Assembly (NCBI GenBank): GCA_003135055.1
Contig: PLDF01000245.1
Location: 1 to 50,928, forward strand
DNA length: 50,928 nucleotides
Origin: Bryobacterales bacterium
Lineage (GTDB): Bacteria; Acidobacteriota; Terriglobia; Bryobacterales; Bryobacteraceae
Direction: 5' to 3'
Shown piece after piece: positions 39,926-48,997 of the stretch. Position numbers and translations under genes: made by a program. The notes beneath the pieces are model-generated. The model saw only the letters and a list, made by a program, of their open reading frames with translations. It was not told the DNA's origin and did no database searches. The number at the start of each line of letters is the position of its first letter. The first letter of the stretch is position 1.

Positions 39926-41273
39926 GAGTTGCGTTGCTGCACTCCCCTTGCTGTCAATCCCCTTACTTCTCGGCGCCGCCGAGCCCAGCTACTATCGCGA
40001 CGTCCGCCCCATTCTCAACAGAAGCTGCACAAGCTGTCATCAGCCGGCCGTGAAGTCGTCCGGGCTCGATTTAACCACCTACGCGGGATTCCAGGCGGGC
40101 GGCGCGCGAGGTCCGGCATTCGTCGCCGGCTCTCCCGAAGAAAGTCTGGCCGTGAAGTTCATCACCGGCGCCATAAAGCCGTCCATGCCGCTCTCGGGGG
40201 CTTCGCTTCCCGGCGCGGATATCGACGCCATTCGCGGCTGGATCAAGTCCGGCGCCAAAGACGACTCCCCGCTCGAAATCACCTCACTCGAACCCACGGT
40301 CTATCATCAGCCTCCCGTGATCACCGCCCTTCGCTTTTCGCCCGACGGGAAATTTCTCGCGGTCGGCGGCAATCGCGAAATCCTGTTGCACAACGCCGAC
40401 GGCAGCGGACTGGCGAAGCGTCTGCAGGGCGACGCGGAACGGATTCTGTCCATCGCCTTCTCCGCCGACGGCAAGCTGATGGCGGCCGGCGGCGGCACTC
40501 CCGCTCAATTCGGCGAGATCGAATGGTGGAACCCGGTCGAGGGCAAGCTGCTGCGGACCGTGAAGGTGTCGAGCGACACCGTATTCGGCGCATCGCTTTC
40601 GCCGGACGGCGCCAAGGTCGCCGTGGGGTGCGTCGACAACACCGTGCGCGAGTTTGAAACTGCCACCGGCAAGGAGCTCTACAAGATCGGCGGCCATGAG
40701 AATTGGCCGTTGGGAATCGTCTTCGGAATCGACTCCAAGCGCCTCGTATCGGTGGGGCGCGACCGCGCGGCCAAGCTGATCGACGCCAACGCCGGCCAGT
40801 TTCTAGAGAACGTCAACCAGACGCGCGGCGAATTGACCGCGGTGGCCCGGCATCCTAATAAGGATGAGATCGTCATCGGCGGCGAGGACCGCGTGCCGTA
40901 CGTTTATTTGATGGACCGTCCGCGGAATATGAAAGTCGGCGAAGAGGCGACGCTGGTCCGCATGCTGGAGCCTCAGGACGGCGTGATCTTCGCACTCGAT
41001 TGGTCGCCCGACGGCAAGCGCATCGCCGTGGCGGGGGCCGGCCCCAGCGTGAATCTTTACGACGCCGAAACGGGCGCGCTGACGGCTTCCTGCAAGGGCC
41101 ATTCCGCGGGGATTTATTCGATAGCATTCTCGCCCGACAGCGCGCACCTGGCGACCGGCGGCTTCGACGGCCAGGTGAGGCTGTATCGCACCGCCGACTG
41201 CACTCTCGAAAAAGCCTTCATCCCCGTTCCCCTCGTCCCCAGTCAAAGCACCGGCACAGGAGGTGTGAATTGA
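39906..41273 (+). CDS. Secreted c-type cytochrome (PSCyt1) with WD40 propeller
   Basis: 455 residues from ATG 39906, followed by a signal peptide (TSCVAALPLLSIPLLLGAAE). The haem-binding CxxCH is C41-C44-H45 in NRSCTSCHQPAVKSSGLDL, the start of a Planctomycete-type cytochrome C domain. From residue about 140 WD40-type blades follow (VITALRFSPDGKFLAVGGNR, SIAFSADGKLMAAGG, IYSIAFSPDSAHLATGGFDG). First gene of the four-gene extracytoplasmic set with DUF1549/1553 and DUF1501 proteins, which is common in Planctomycetes and Solibacter-type bacteria. Its function is not settled. Confidence 0.85.
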   Translation: MRVSLATSCVAALPLLSIPLLLGAAEPSYYRDVRPILNRSCTSCHQPAVKSSGLDLTTYAGFQAGGARGPAFVAGSPEESLAVKFITGAIKPSMPLSGASLPGADIDAIRGWIKSGAKDDSPLEITSLEPTVYHQPPVITALRFSPDGKFLAVGGNREILLHNADGSGLAKRLQGDAERILSIAFSADGKLMAAGGGTPAQFGEIEWWNPVEGKLLRTVKVSSDTVFGASLSPDGAKVAVGCVDNTVREFETATGKELYKIGGHENWPLGIVFGIDSKRLVSVGRDRAAKLIDANAGQFLENVNQTRGELTAVARHPNKDEIVIGGEDRVPYVYLMDRPRNMKVGEEATLVRMLEPQDGVIFALDWSPDGKRIAVAGAGPSVNLYDAETGALTASCKGHSAGIYSIAFSPDSAHLATGGFDGQVRLYRTADCTLEKAFIPVPLVPSQSTGTGGVN

Positions 41274-41308
41274 GCCGAGTTCGTGGCGCACGAGGCTTTG
41301 TGGGGCAG

Positions 41309-41385
41309 TTTTGTGGGGCAGCCAATCCTGGCTGCAGCCGGCTTTCAGCCGGCTTCTTCGCCTCGCGATTCGTCGGTTCTTTCCG
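41309..41385 (+). repeat. Double-hairpin repeat copy
   Basis: Same two stem-loops as at 39034 (GGGGCAGCCAATCCTGGCTG, CAGCCGGCTTTCAGCCGGCT), extended to GACGTTCCCC near 41400. A partial duplication of its start, TTTGTGGGGCAG, precedes it at 41296. It lies between the first and second gene of the DUF1501 set. Confidence 0.9.
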
Positions 41386-41466
41386 CCACAGACGTTCCCC
41401 AATGGGATCGCCAGCCGCTAGTGTGAGCGCGCTTCGGGTTACAGTAAGTCTGCAGAGAGGTCGGCA

Positions 41467-43572
41467 ATGATGCTTCGGTATGCAATGAGATGGATGCCGC
41501 TGTTGCTGCTCACATCCGCAGCCCTTCAAGCCCAACCGCTCCTCACCGGCCTCCAACCCCGCGGAGTGCAGAAGGGCCGTCCGTTCACCCTCACCCTGAC
41601 CGGCAAGAATCTCGACGGCGCCAAGATCCGGTCCACCATGCCCGCCAGCTTCACCTTGCTCGCCTCCGACCGCAGCAGCCCAATGTCAGAAGGGCGCACT
41701 GCTACGTTCCTAGTCGAGCCCGCCGGCGATCTCTCCGTAGGCGCGTACCCGATTCGCGTGGAGACGCCCGACGGCATTTCGAATATCCAGCTCTTGGCCG
41801 TAGGAACCTTCCCCGAATATATCGAGGATGAATCGCGGCCGGGCGCGCTGCCCAACAGCAACGACACCATCGAAACCGCGCAAACCCTTCCGCCGGCGCC
41901 CTTGACGCTGAATGGCGCGCTGCAAGGGCCGGAGCGCGATGTGTTCCGGATTCAGGCCAAGAGCGGCGAGAAGCAGGTGTTTGAGGTGGAAGCGCGGCGC
42001 CTCGGCTCCGCCATCGATCCGGTGCTTGAGATTCTCGATGCGTCCGGAAAATCGCTGGCCCGCAGCGAGGATGCGCCGTTGCTGGGCCTCGATGCGCGCG
42101 TGGCGGTGACGTTTCCGCGCGACGGCTATTTCTATGTCGTCGTCCACGACTCGCGTTATTCCACGCAGGCCGCCAACTTCTATCGGCTCAAGGTCGGCTC
42201 CTACGCCTATCCGCGGGAAATCTTTCCGTTGGGCGGGCGGCGCGGCGAAGTGGTCCAGGCTTCGCTCGGCGCCCAAAAGATCACGGTCGATTTACGGAAG
42301 GTGGACGCGAACGCCCGCCAGGTTTTCGTGAATCTGCCCGATAGCGCCGTGCTGCCCGTGCCTTTCGCGGTGGGGGACGACCCGGAGCTGACGGCGCCGG
42401 TTGCGGACGCCATCGGGTTGCCCGCCACCATCAACGGCAGGCTCGCGAAGCCAGGGCAAGTGGACCGTTACCAGGTGCGCGTGTCGCCGGGCGAGGCCCT
42501 CGCGTTTCGCATTCAAGCTCGCGAGCTGGGCACGTCTAAGCTGATGGCGGTGATCGCGGTCCTCGACGAGAAGGGCAAGCTGCTCGCGCGATCCGGCGAT
42601 GAGCCGCTGGCCGACGACGTGTATAACGTGAACCAGAGCCGCACCGCCGGCGACCCCATGTTGCGGGTCAAGGCGCCGGAGGGAGCGAGCAGCGTGGTGG
42701 TAACGGTGGAAGACCTCGCGCTTCGCGGCGGCGCCGATTACGCTTACCGGCTTAACTTGGAATCGGTGGCGCAGGATTTCCGCGTGTTTTTAAACGCGCC
42801 CTACGTCAACGTGCCCGCCGGAGGATCGGCCATCCTGCCGGTTACCGTGCAGCGGCAAGGTTACGACGGAGAAGTGCAGTTGCGGGTTTCGAACGCGCCC
42901 CCAGGCCTGCGCGTCGAAGCTGGCAACGTGGTAGCGGGCGGCCCCGTCAAGGAGACTCCCCAAAATCGAAACAGCCGCGGCACGCTGATCCTGACGGCCG
43001 ATCCAGGAGTCACTCTGGCACCTCTCGATTTGATCGTGGAAGGCGTAGGTAAGCTGCCCGACGGCTCGAGTCTCATCCGCCGGGCGGAAGCCCCGGCGAT
43101 GATCGTGAATGTGGCAGGCGCAAGCGAGCAGGGTTCGGTGGACCGGCAGCGGCCGTTGACCGCGCCGTGGCTCGGGCTCGATCTGCCCGTCGCGCGGACC
43201 AAGCCCGGGGCCGCGACGCTCGAAGTGACCATGCTCGAGCGCACGCGGATGGAAGAGGGCGATCAGATGAAGTTTCGCTGGAAGTGGAACCCGCGCGACG
43301 CCACTCTGCCGTTGCCCAAAACCGTGAGTGCTGAGATGGTGGGGGCGGCGGATATCCGTGTGATCGATATGAAGGCGGATTCCGACGACCGCGCCACCGG
43401 CACGTTTCTTGTCACCACCACCAAACTCACGCGCCCCGCCAGGTACGATCTTTACATCACGGGAAAGGTCACCGCCGAGGGTCAGCAGGAAGAAATCGTG
43501 TCGCGTCCGATCGTGGTAGAAGTCGACGAGGTAAAAGCTCCCAATGTTGCTGAAACTGGTTCTATCCGCTAA
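41467..43572 (+). CDS. Large secreted protein with PPC-type domains
   Basis: 701 residues, ATG 41467, with a second ATG one codon later. Signal peptide (MRWMPLLLLTSAALQAQPLL). An IPT-like first domain (LQPRGVQKGRPFTLTLTGKN) is followed by two bacterial pre-peptidase C-terminal-like domains (NGALQGPERDVFRIQAKSGE; NGRLAKPGQVDRYQVRVSPG). A C-terminal Ig-like part ends VSRPIVVEVDEVKAPN. No catalytic site was seen. The gene overlaps the start of the DUF1549/1553 gene by 29 bp, so they are coupled. Such proteins regularly accompany DUF1553/DUF1501 genes. Confidence 0.78.
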   Translation: MMLRYAMRWMPLLLLTSAALQAQPLLTGLQPRGVQKGRPFTLTLTGKNLDGAKIRSTMPASFTLLASDRSSPMSEGRTATFLVEPAGDLSVGAYPIRVETPDGISNIQLLAVGTFPEYIEDESRPGALPNSNDTIETAQTLPPAPLTLNGALQGPERDVFRIQAKSGEKQVFEVEARRLGSAIDPVLEILDASGKSLARSEDAPLLGLDARVAVTFPRDGYFYVVVHDSRYSTQAANFYRLKVGSYAYPREIFPLGGRRGEVVQASLGAQKITVDLRKVDANARQVFVNLPDSAVLPVPFAVGDDPELTAPVADAIGLPATINGRLAKPGQVDRYQVRVSPGEALAFRIQARELGTSKLMAVIAVLDEKGKLLARSGDEPLADDVYNVNQSRTAGDPMLRVKAPEGASSVVVTVEDLALRGGADYAYRLNLESVAQDFRVFLNAPYVNVPAGGSAILPVTVQRQGYDGEVQLRVSNAPPGLRVEAGNVVAGGPVKETPQNRNSRGTLILTADPGVTLAPLDLIVEGVGKLPDGSSLIRRAEAPAMIVNVAGASEQGSVDRQRPLTAPWLGLDLPVARTKPGAATLEVTMLERTRMEEGDQMKFRWKWNPRDATLPLPKTVSAEMVGAADIRVIDMKADSDDRATGTFLVTTTKLTRPARYDLYITGKVTAEGQQEEIVSRPIVVEVDEVKAPNVAETGSIR

Positions 43573-45796
43573 ACACAGCGCCGGAAATTTTGGCGCACCC
43601 TCTCCGCGCCGGTGCGGGTTTGCTTCTGACTTCTGGCTCCTGACTTCTGTCTCCTTGCTTAGTCTGGCCGCGGCTCCGCTCGCGGCGGCAGAGAGTGTCA
43701 CGTTCCTGCGCGACGTCGCGCCCATTTTGAACAAGACGGGGTGCATGGCAGGCCCATGTCACGGCGCGGCGAAAGGGAAAAACGGATTCAAGCTCTCTCT
43801 GCGGGGATACGATCCGCAGTTCGATTACGAAGCCCTGCTGTACGATCTCTCCGGGCGCCGCTTCAACCGGGCCGATCCGGGAAAGAGCTTGATGCTCGCC
43901 AAGCCTACACAGGAAATCGCGCACGGCGGCGGCCTGCGGTTCGATAAGGATTCGGATTACTACAAGACCATCTATAACTGGATCGCCCAGGGCGTTCCTT
44001 TCGGCGATCCGGCGAAGGATTCGGTAGTCGAAATGCGGGTCGAGCCCAAGGAAATCTTCATGACGAAGCCGGGCGAAACGGCCGCGGTGAAAGTGGTGGT
44101 CCGCTATCAGGATGGCGCCATCCGCGATGTCACGCGTGAGACTTCGGTGGAATCGAACATCCCCGACGTAGCTTCCGTGGATGTCAACGCCGCCGTAAAG
44201 GGCGAGCGCGTCGGCGAGGCCACGATGCTGGTGCGGTATCAAGGGAAATTTTCCACCATTCCGGTGACCGTGCTGAATCCCAAGCCCGGTTTCGCGTGGA
44301 AGCCGTTGCCGCAATACAACTATATCGATCGCGAGATCGATGCCAAACTGGAGCGGCTGAAGATTCAACCGTCCCCCATGGCCGGCGACGCCGAATTCCT
44401 GAGGCGCGTGTCTCTCGATCTGACGGGACTCTTGCCGCCGCCCGAGACAGTGCGCGCATTTGTGGCCGATCCGGCGCCCTCGCGCGTCAAGCGCTCGAAG
44501 ATCGTCGACCGGCTGATCGCCAGTCCGGCGTACGTCGATCACTGGACCGTCAAGTGGGGCGATCTGCTGCAATCCAGCCGCAAGTACCTCGGCGAAAAAG
44601 GCGCCTACGAGTTCCAGCAATGGATTCGCGATTCGGTGGCCACAAACAAGCCCTACGACAAGCTGGTATTCGAGATGCTGACTTCGCGCGGCAGCTCTTA
44701 CGACGACCCCGCGGCGAATTTCTTCCGCCCCACTCGCGAGGCCAAGCCGACCATGGAGAAGACCACCCAGTTGTTCATGGGAGTCCGCATGGTGTGCGCG
44801 CAGTGTCACGATCATCCGTTTGAGCGGTGGACGCAGAGTCAGTATTACCAGATGGCGGCGTTCTTCTCCGCGGTGGGTCTGCGCGCCGGTTACGAAGTGG
44901 GCGAAGAGATCGTCTTCGATCAGCGGTCCGACTATGAGATGAAGAATCCCAAAAACGGGAACGTGGTCAAACCCCAGTTCATGGTGGCTTTGAACGGAGC
45001 GCTGCCGATTCCGGCCGACCAGCGGCGGCGCGACGCGCTGGCGCAGTGGCTCACCTCGAAGGACAATCCGTTTTTCGCCAAGGCGATCGCCAACCGGATC
45101 TGGAGTTACTTCTTCGGCAGGGGCATCATCGACCCCGTGGATGACATTCGCGCCTCGAATCCAGCCACTAATCCGGCGCTGCTCGAAGCACTTACAAAAG
45201 ACGTACTTGATCGTAACTTCGATCTGCAGCAACTAATGCGAACTATCGTCAACTCCCGGGCTTATCAGGCCTCGTTCACCACTAACGAATGGAATCAGAA
45301 CGACCGCGATAACTTTTCCCATGCCATGCCGAGGCGGCTTTCGGCGGAGGAGTTAATGGACGCGGTTTCTTCCGCCGCCGGCGCCCTGGCGCATTTCCCC
45401 GACGTTCCCAAGGACACCATGGCCGAGCAGTTAGTGGACCCGCATATCGGCCAGGAGGGATTTCTCGACGTGTTCGGACGCCCGCCGCGCGAGTCTTCGT
45501 GCGAATGCGAGCGCCGGTCCGATTTCAGCCTGCCGCAGGCGCTCAACCTGGTAAACGGGACCACCATCTCGGATGCGGTCGCCGATCCCAAGGGACGCAT
45601 CGCCAAATTGGTTCTAAGCGGAAAAGGTGACGCTGCCATAGTCGAGGATCTATACCTGGCGTCGTTGAGTCGCCTGCCGAGCGCAGCGGAGAGCGATCGG
45701 GGCGTAAAATATCTTGCCGCTGGCGCGAAAGCCGGCCGCGCACAAGATCTACTATGGGCGCTACTCAACAGCAAAGGTTTTCTGTACATCTATTAA
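43544..45796 (+). CDS. DUF1549/DUF1553 (PSD1-type) secreted protein with haem-like motifs
   Basis: 750 residues from ATG 43544; later starts before the hydrophobic stretch FWLLTSVSLLSLAAAPLAAA are possible. C67-x4-C72-H73 (GCMAGPCHGAAKGKNGFKLS) is the unusual CX4CH motif of this family. Next come a Big_2-like Ig domain (about 165-240), DUF1549 (LERLKIQPSPMAGDAEFLRR; C418-x2-C421-H422 in VCAQCHDHPFERWTQSQYYQ) and DUF1553 to the end (WLTSKDNPFFAKAIANRIWS). Family function unknown; electron transfer is often assumed because of the Cys-His motifs. Followed by the DUF1501 protein. Confidence 0.87.
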   Translation: MLLKLVLSAKHSAGNFGAPSPRRCGFASDFWLLTSVSLLSLAAAPLAAAESVTFLRDVAPILNKTGCMAGPCHGAAKGKNGFKLSLRGYDPQFDYEALLYDLSGRRFNRADPGKSLMLAKPTQEIAHGGGLRFDKDSDYYKTIYNWIAQGVPFGDPAKDSVVEMRVEPKEIFMTKPGETAAVKVVVRYQDGAIRDVTRETSVESNIPDVASVDVNAAVKGERVGEATMLVRYQGKFSTIPVTVLNPKPGFAWKPLPQYNYIDREIDAKLERLKIQPSPMAGDAEFLRRVSLDLTGLLPPPETVRAFVADPAPSRVKRSKIVDRLIASPAYVDHWTVKWGDLLQSSRKYLGEKGAYEFQQWIRDSVATNKPYDKLVFEMLTSRGSSYDDPAANFFRPTREAKPTMEKTTQLFMGVRMVCAQCHDHPFERWTQSQYYQMAAFFSAVGLRAGYEVGEEIVFDQRSDYEMKNPKNGNVVKPQFMVALNGALPIPADQRRRDALAQWLTSKDNPFFAKAIANRIWSYFFGRGIIDPVDDIRASNPATNPALLEALTKDVLDRNFDLQQLMRTIVNSRAYQASFTTNEWNQNDRDNFSHAMPRRLSAEELMDAVSSAAGALAHFPDVPKDTMAEQLVDPHIGQEGFLDVFGRPPRESSCECERRSDFSLPQALNLVNGTTISDAVADPKGRIAKLVLSGKGDAAIVEDLYLASLSRLPSAAESDRGVKYLAAGAKAGRAQDLLWALLNSKGFLYIY

Positions 45797-45818
45797 AATG
45801 AATGTCACGAAATATCAA

Positions 45819-45868
45819 GTGGGGCAGCCAATCCTGGCTGCAGCCGGCTTTCAGCCGGCTCTCTTCGT
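45819..45868 (+). repeat. Double-hairpin repeat copy
   Basis: GTGGGGCAGCCAATCC, TGGCTGCAGCCGGC, TTTCAGCCGGCT, then CTCTTCG. Third copy in the same orientation within the DUF1501 gene set. It sits between the DUF1553 and DUF1501 genes. Confidence 0.9.
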
Positions 45869-45889
45869 AACTAAGATGAATCTTCCGGC

Positions 45890-45958
45890 ACGTCGTGGCG
45901 CACGCATTCCTGCGTGCAGCGTTCACACTCGTTTGAACGCGTTTCGCTCCGCACGTGC
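45890..45958 (+). repeat. Palindromic intergenic repeat, family C
   Basis: CGTCGTGGCGCACGCATTCC, TGCGTGCAGCGTTCACACTC and GTTTGAACGCGTTTCGCTCC: the same two palindromes as at 6877-6932 in reverse order and orientation, with one mismatch in each stem. It directly follows the double-hairpin repeat. Confidence 0.75.
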
Positions 45959-46003
45959 CGCGCCGAAATGGCCCGGCTATCTCTTGACTCAAAGGACACC
46001 CCT

Positions 46004-47458
46004 ATGCTAATCCTCCCCGGACGTCGCTGTTACACCTGCGAGGGACCCACGCGCCGCGAGCTAATGCGCATCGGCTCCATCGGGCTCATGGGTCTGAGCC
46101 TCCCGCATTTCTTCCTCTGGCGTCAGCAAGCCAAGGCCGCCGACATAGTTAGTAAGTACGCCGGCGCGCGCGGGTGGGAGAGCGCGCAGAGCGTAGTCAT
46201 GATCTTCCTGCAAGGCGGACCGTCGCACATCGATATCTGGGATCCCAAGCCCGAGGCGCCGGCGAATATCCGGGGCGAGTTCAAGCCCATCAAGACCAAG
46301 ATTCCCGGCACGTGGATCGGCGAGCACATGCCCATGATGGCGCAGCATCTCGACAAGGCGACGCTGATCCGCTCCATGAGCTACACCCCCAACGGACTGT
46401 TTAACCACACCGCGGCGATCTACCAGATGCTCACCGGTTATCCTCCCGACAAGGTATCCCCGTCCGGCCAGTTGGAGCCGCCTTCACCCGCCGACTTCCC
46501 CACCGCGGGCAGCCAGGTATCGAAGATCAAGCCGCCTAAAGATCCGGTCCTGCCGTTTGTGGAATTGCCGCGCCCGTTGCAGGAATCCGGCATCATCGGC
46601 AAAGGCGGAAGCGCCGGCTTTCTCGGCAAGGCCTACGATCCCTACCGCATGTATCAGGATCCGGCAAAAGCGATAAAGCTCGAAGATCTGTCGCTGCGCA
46701 AAGAGATTCCGCCCGAGCGGTTGAAGGACCGCTTCGAGCTGCTGAAAGGCATCAATGGGTCCATGCCCGACCTTGAAAAGGCGGTGGGCGAGTTCGCGGT
46801 GGACGAGTATTACGGCAAGGCTTACGATCTGGTGCTGTCGGGCAAGGCGCGCGACGCCATGGACCTCGAAAAAGAGCCCGCCCAGGTGCGCGAGCGGTAC
46901 GGCATGCATACTTTCGGCCAGAGCCTGCTTATGGCGCGCCGGCTGATCGAGGCCGGGACCAGGTTCGTGCAGGTGAACTGGCCGTCGGTGGCGAACGGCG
47001 ATCCGGAGACCACCGCCTGGGACACGCACTCCTCCAACTTCGGCCCGTTGAAGAACCTGCATTGTCCCAAACTGGACCGCGGTTTGTCCGCTCTGCTCGA
47101 CGACATGGACCAGCGGGGAATGCTGAAGAACACACTGGTTGTAGCGGTCGGCGAGTTCGGCCGCAGCCCGCGCCTGGGAGTCTCGACTTCCGGCAACTCG
47201 AACTCTCCCGACGGCCGCGATCACTGGCCGTATTGCTACAGCGCCGTGGTGGCAGGAGCGGGCATCGCCCGCGGAATGCAGTACGGCGAGTCCGACGCGA
47301 CCGCTTCGTCTCCCAAAGAGAAGCCGGTCCACCCGGCCGATTTGCTGGCGACGGTATACTACGCCCTCGGCATCGACCCGGACATGCAGATCCTCAATCA
47401 CCTCAATCAGCCTCGCGAATTGGTGAAGGGCAAGCCCGTCGCGGGTCTGTGGGCCTGA
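46004..47458 (+). CDS. DUF1501 protein, Tat-exported
   Basis: 484 residues from ATG 46004, with AAAGGA about seven bases upstream. The twin-arginine motif is R17-R18 in PTRRELMRIGSIGLMGLSLP. The sulfatase-like fold of DUF1501 follows: VVMIFLQGGPSHIDIWDPKP, MPMMAQHLDKATLIRSMSYT, FGQSLLMARRLIEAGTRFVQ and VAVGEFGRSPRLGVSTSGNS with GRDHWPYCYSAVVAG. Known: DUF1501 proteins are almost always encoded next to DUF1553 proteins, as here; their substrate is unknown. The frame open upstream is translated from repeats and is not included. Confidence 0.9.
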   Translation: MLILPGRRCYTCEGPTRRELMRIGSIGLMGLSLPHFFLWRQQAKAADIVSKYAGARGWESAQSVVMIFLQGGPSHIDIWDPKPEAPANIRGEFKPIKTKIPGTWIGEHMPMMAQHLDKATLIRSMSYTPNGLFNHTAAIYQMLTGYPPDKVSPSGQLEPPSPADFPTAGSQVSKIKPPKDPVLPFVELPRPLQESGIIGKGGSAGFLGKAYDPYRMYQDPAKAIKLEDLSLRKEIPPERLKDRFELLKGINGSMPDLEKAVGEFAVDEYYGKAYDLVLSGKARDAMDLEKEPAQVRERYGMHTFGQSLLMARRLIEAGTRFVQVNWPSVANGDPETTAWDTHSSNFGPLKNLHCPKLDRGLSALLDDMDQRGMLKNTLVVAVGEFGRSPRLGVSTSGNSNSPDGRDHWPYCYSAVVAGAGIARGMQYGESDATASSPKEKPVHPADLLATVYYALGIDPDMQILNHLNQPRELVKGKPVAGLWA

Positions 47459-47479
47459 GACGCTGTCCCCGGCGAGCGA

Positions 47480-48886
47480 TCATTTCCCCGCGGTCATCGC
47501 CTTCAAGAAGCGATAGTAGAAATCGACGCCGTCAAAGTAAGCGGCCACTCGCACGCGCTCGTCCTTGCCGTGCGCGCGGATGTCGTCCTGGTCGATTCCC
47601 ACGCCGTTGATCCCATAACTGGGGATGCCTGCGGCCATCGTATAGATACTGTCGGAAGCGCCAGTCTCCATTTCGGGAATCACCGGGGCGCCGGGCCACA
47701 TTTCCGCCGCCACCTGCTCCAGCGGCCGCAGCACTTCCGGCGACGGCAGCACGGTGGGAAAGCCTTTCGAGTCCGGCGCCTGGTCCGCTGCGCCAATCGC
47801 GCCGATATACCGCACTGCGACTTTCGGATCGGCGAACACGCGGACCAACGCCTGCTCCGTCTCCGCGGGCGAGTGACCCGGCAGGATGCGGCAATTCACG
47901 ATCGCCTGGGCCGTTTGCGGCAAGGCGTTATTGGCGTGGCCGGCGTTGAGCCTGGTGGCGACGCAGGTGGTGCGCAGCATGGAGTTGTAGCGCGGATCCT
48001 TGCTCAGCCGCGTCACCGCCTCCGCATCCGGAGGCGTGCGCAGAACCGCGTTCATGTCCGACTTGGTCTGCCCGTTTTCCAGCGGTGCGCGCCGTTCGAA
48101 ATAGGTCCGCGTCACGGCGTTCAGCTCCACCGGAAACGGCGCATGCTCCAGGCGCGAAAGCGCGCCGGCCAAATGATAAATCGCATTGTCCGGCGTGGGC
48201 AGGGAACTGTGGCCGCCGGGGTTGAGCGAGGTCAATTCGAAATCGGCGTACTGTTTCTCGCTGGCCTCCACATCTACGTTGACAGCCTTCCCCTTCATGG
48301 TGGTTAAGCCGCCCGCATCCGCGTTCAAAACGAACGCGGCATCGATCAGGTCGCGATGATTCTTCAGCAGCCAATCGACGCCGTTCGATTTGCCGCCCTC
48401 CTCGTCCGCGGTCAGCGCGAGAATCAGATCCCGGTCGGGACGGTAGCCCTCGCGGCGGAAGCGGATGAAGGTAGCGATCAGAATGGCATCGTCCACCTTC
48501 ATGTCCTGCGTGCCGCGCCCGTAGAAATAACCGTCCTTTTCCACGAACTGGAACGGGTCGGTGGTCCAATCCTCTCGCCGCGCCTCCACCACGTCAAGGT
48601 GGCCGATAATCAGCACGGGTTTCTTTCCGCCGGCGCCCCGCAGGCGCGCCACCAGGTTGCCCTTGCGATCGTTCGGACCCAGCACCTGGACGTCCGCGGC
48701 CGGAAATCCGGCGTCCTTCAATCGCTTCGCCATCGCTTCCGCCGCCAGCGTGGTATTGCCCACCGAGTCGGTGGTATTGATCTCGATCAGCTCCCGAAAA
48801 ATGTCGCGGCTCAACTGGCGCGTAGCGTCATCGAGCGCCGCACCCCACAATACCCCGCCGACCAATAGCAAGCCCGCAATGCGCAT
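47480..48886 (-). CDS. Secreted M20-family metallopeptidase
   Basis: 468 residues. Signal peptide MRIAGLLLVGGVLWGAA. The two-metal site of M20 is complete: LIIGHLDVVEA, YGRGTQDMKVDDAILIATFI, LALTADEEGGKSNGVDWLLK, and FVLNADAGG for the next aspartate. The final histidine lies in DDIRAHGKDERV. A dimerisation domain (SLNPGGHSSLPTPDNAIYHL) is inserted in the middle. Known role: hydrolysis of peptides or N-acyl amino acids. It is convergent with the DUF1501 gene, 21 bp between stops. Confidence 0.88.
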   Translation of the reverse strand: MRIAGLLLVGGVLWGAALDDATRQLSRDIFRELIEINTTDSVGNTTLAAEAMAKRLKDAGFPAADVQVLGPNDRKGNLVARLRGAGGKKPVLIIGHLDVVEARREDWTTDPFQFVEKDGYFYGRGTQDMKVDDAILIATFIRFRREGYRPDRDLILALTADEEGGKSNGVDWLLKNHRDLIDAAFVLNADAGGLTTMKGKAVNVDVEASEKQYADFELTSLNPGGHSSLPTPDNAIYHLAGALSRLEHAPFPVELNAVTRTYFERRAPLENGQTKSDMNAVLRTPPDAEAVTRLSKDPRYNSMLRTTCVATRLNAGHANNALPQTAQAIVNCRILPGHSPAETEQALVRVFADPKVAVRYIGAIGAADQAPDSKGFPTVLPSPEVLRPLEQVAAEMWPGAPVIPEMETGASDSIYTMAAGIPSYGINGVGIDQDDIRAHGKDERVRVAAYFDGVDFYYRFLKAMTAGK

Positions 48887-48997
48887 GGGGCTATTCTACG
48901 CTAAGCCCCGAGGCTAGAGGGTCGAAGCCACGCGCGCGGTGGGCGCGGAAATTCCAGGCGCAACCTGCCCAGGCACGGGCCGCACTTCGGTGTTACC

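Noticed and set aside
43562..45232. 556-codon open frame opposite the DUF1549/1553 gene
   Set aside because: Shadow frame; the sense strand carries all domain motifs.
45914..46003. N-terminal extension of the DUF1501 protein
   Set aside because: Translated from repeat family C; the Tat signal and ribosome-binding site fix the start at 46004.
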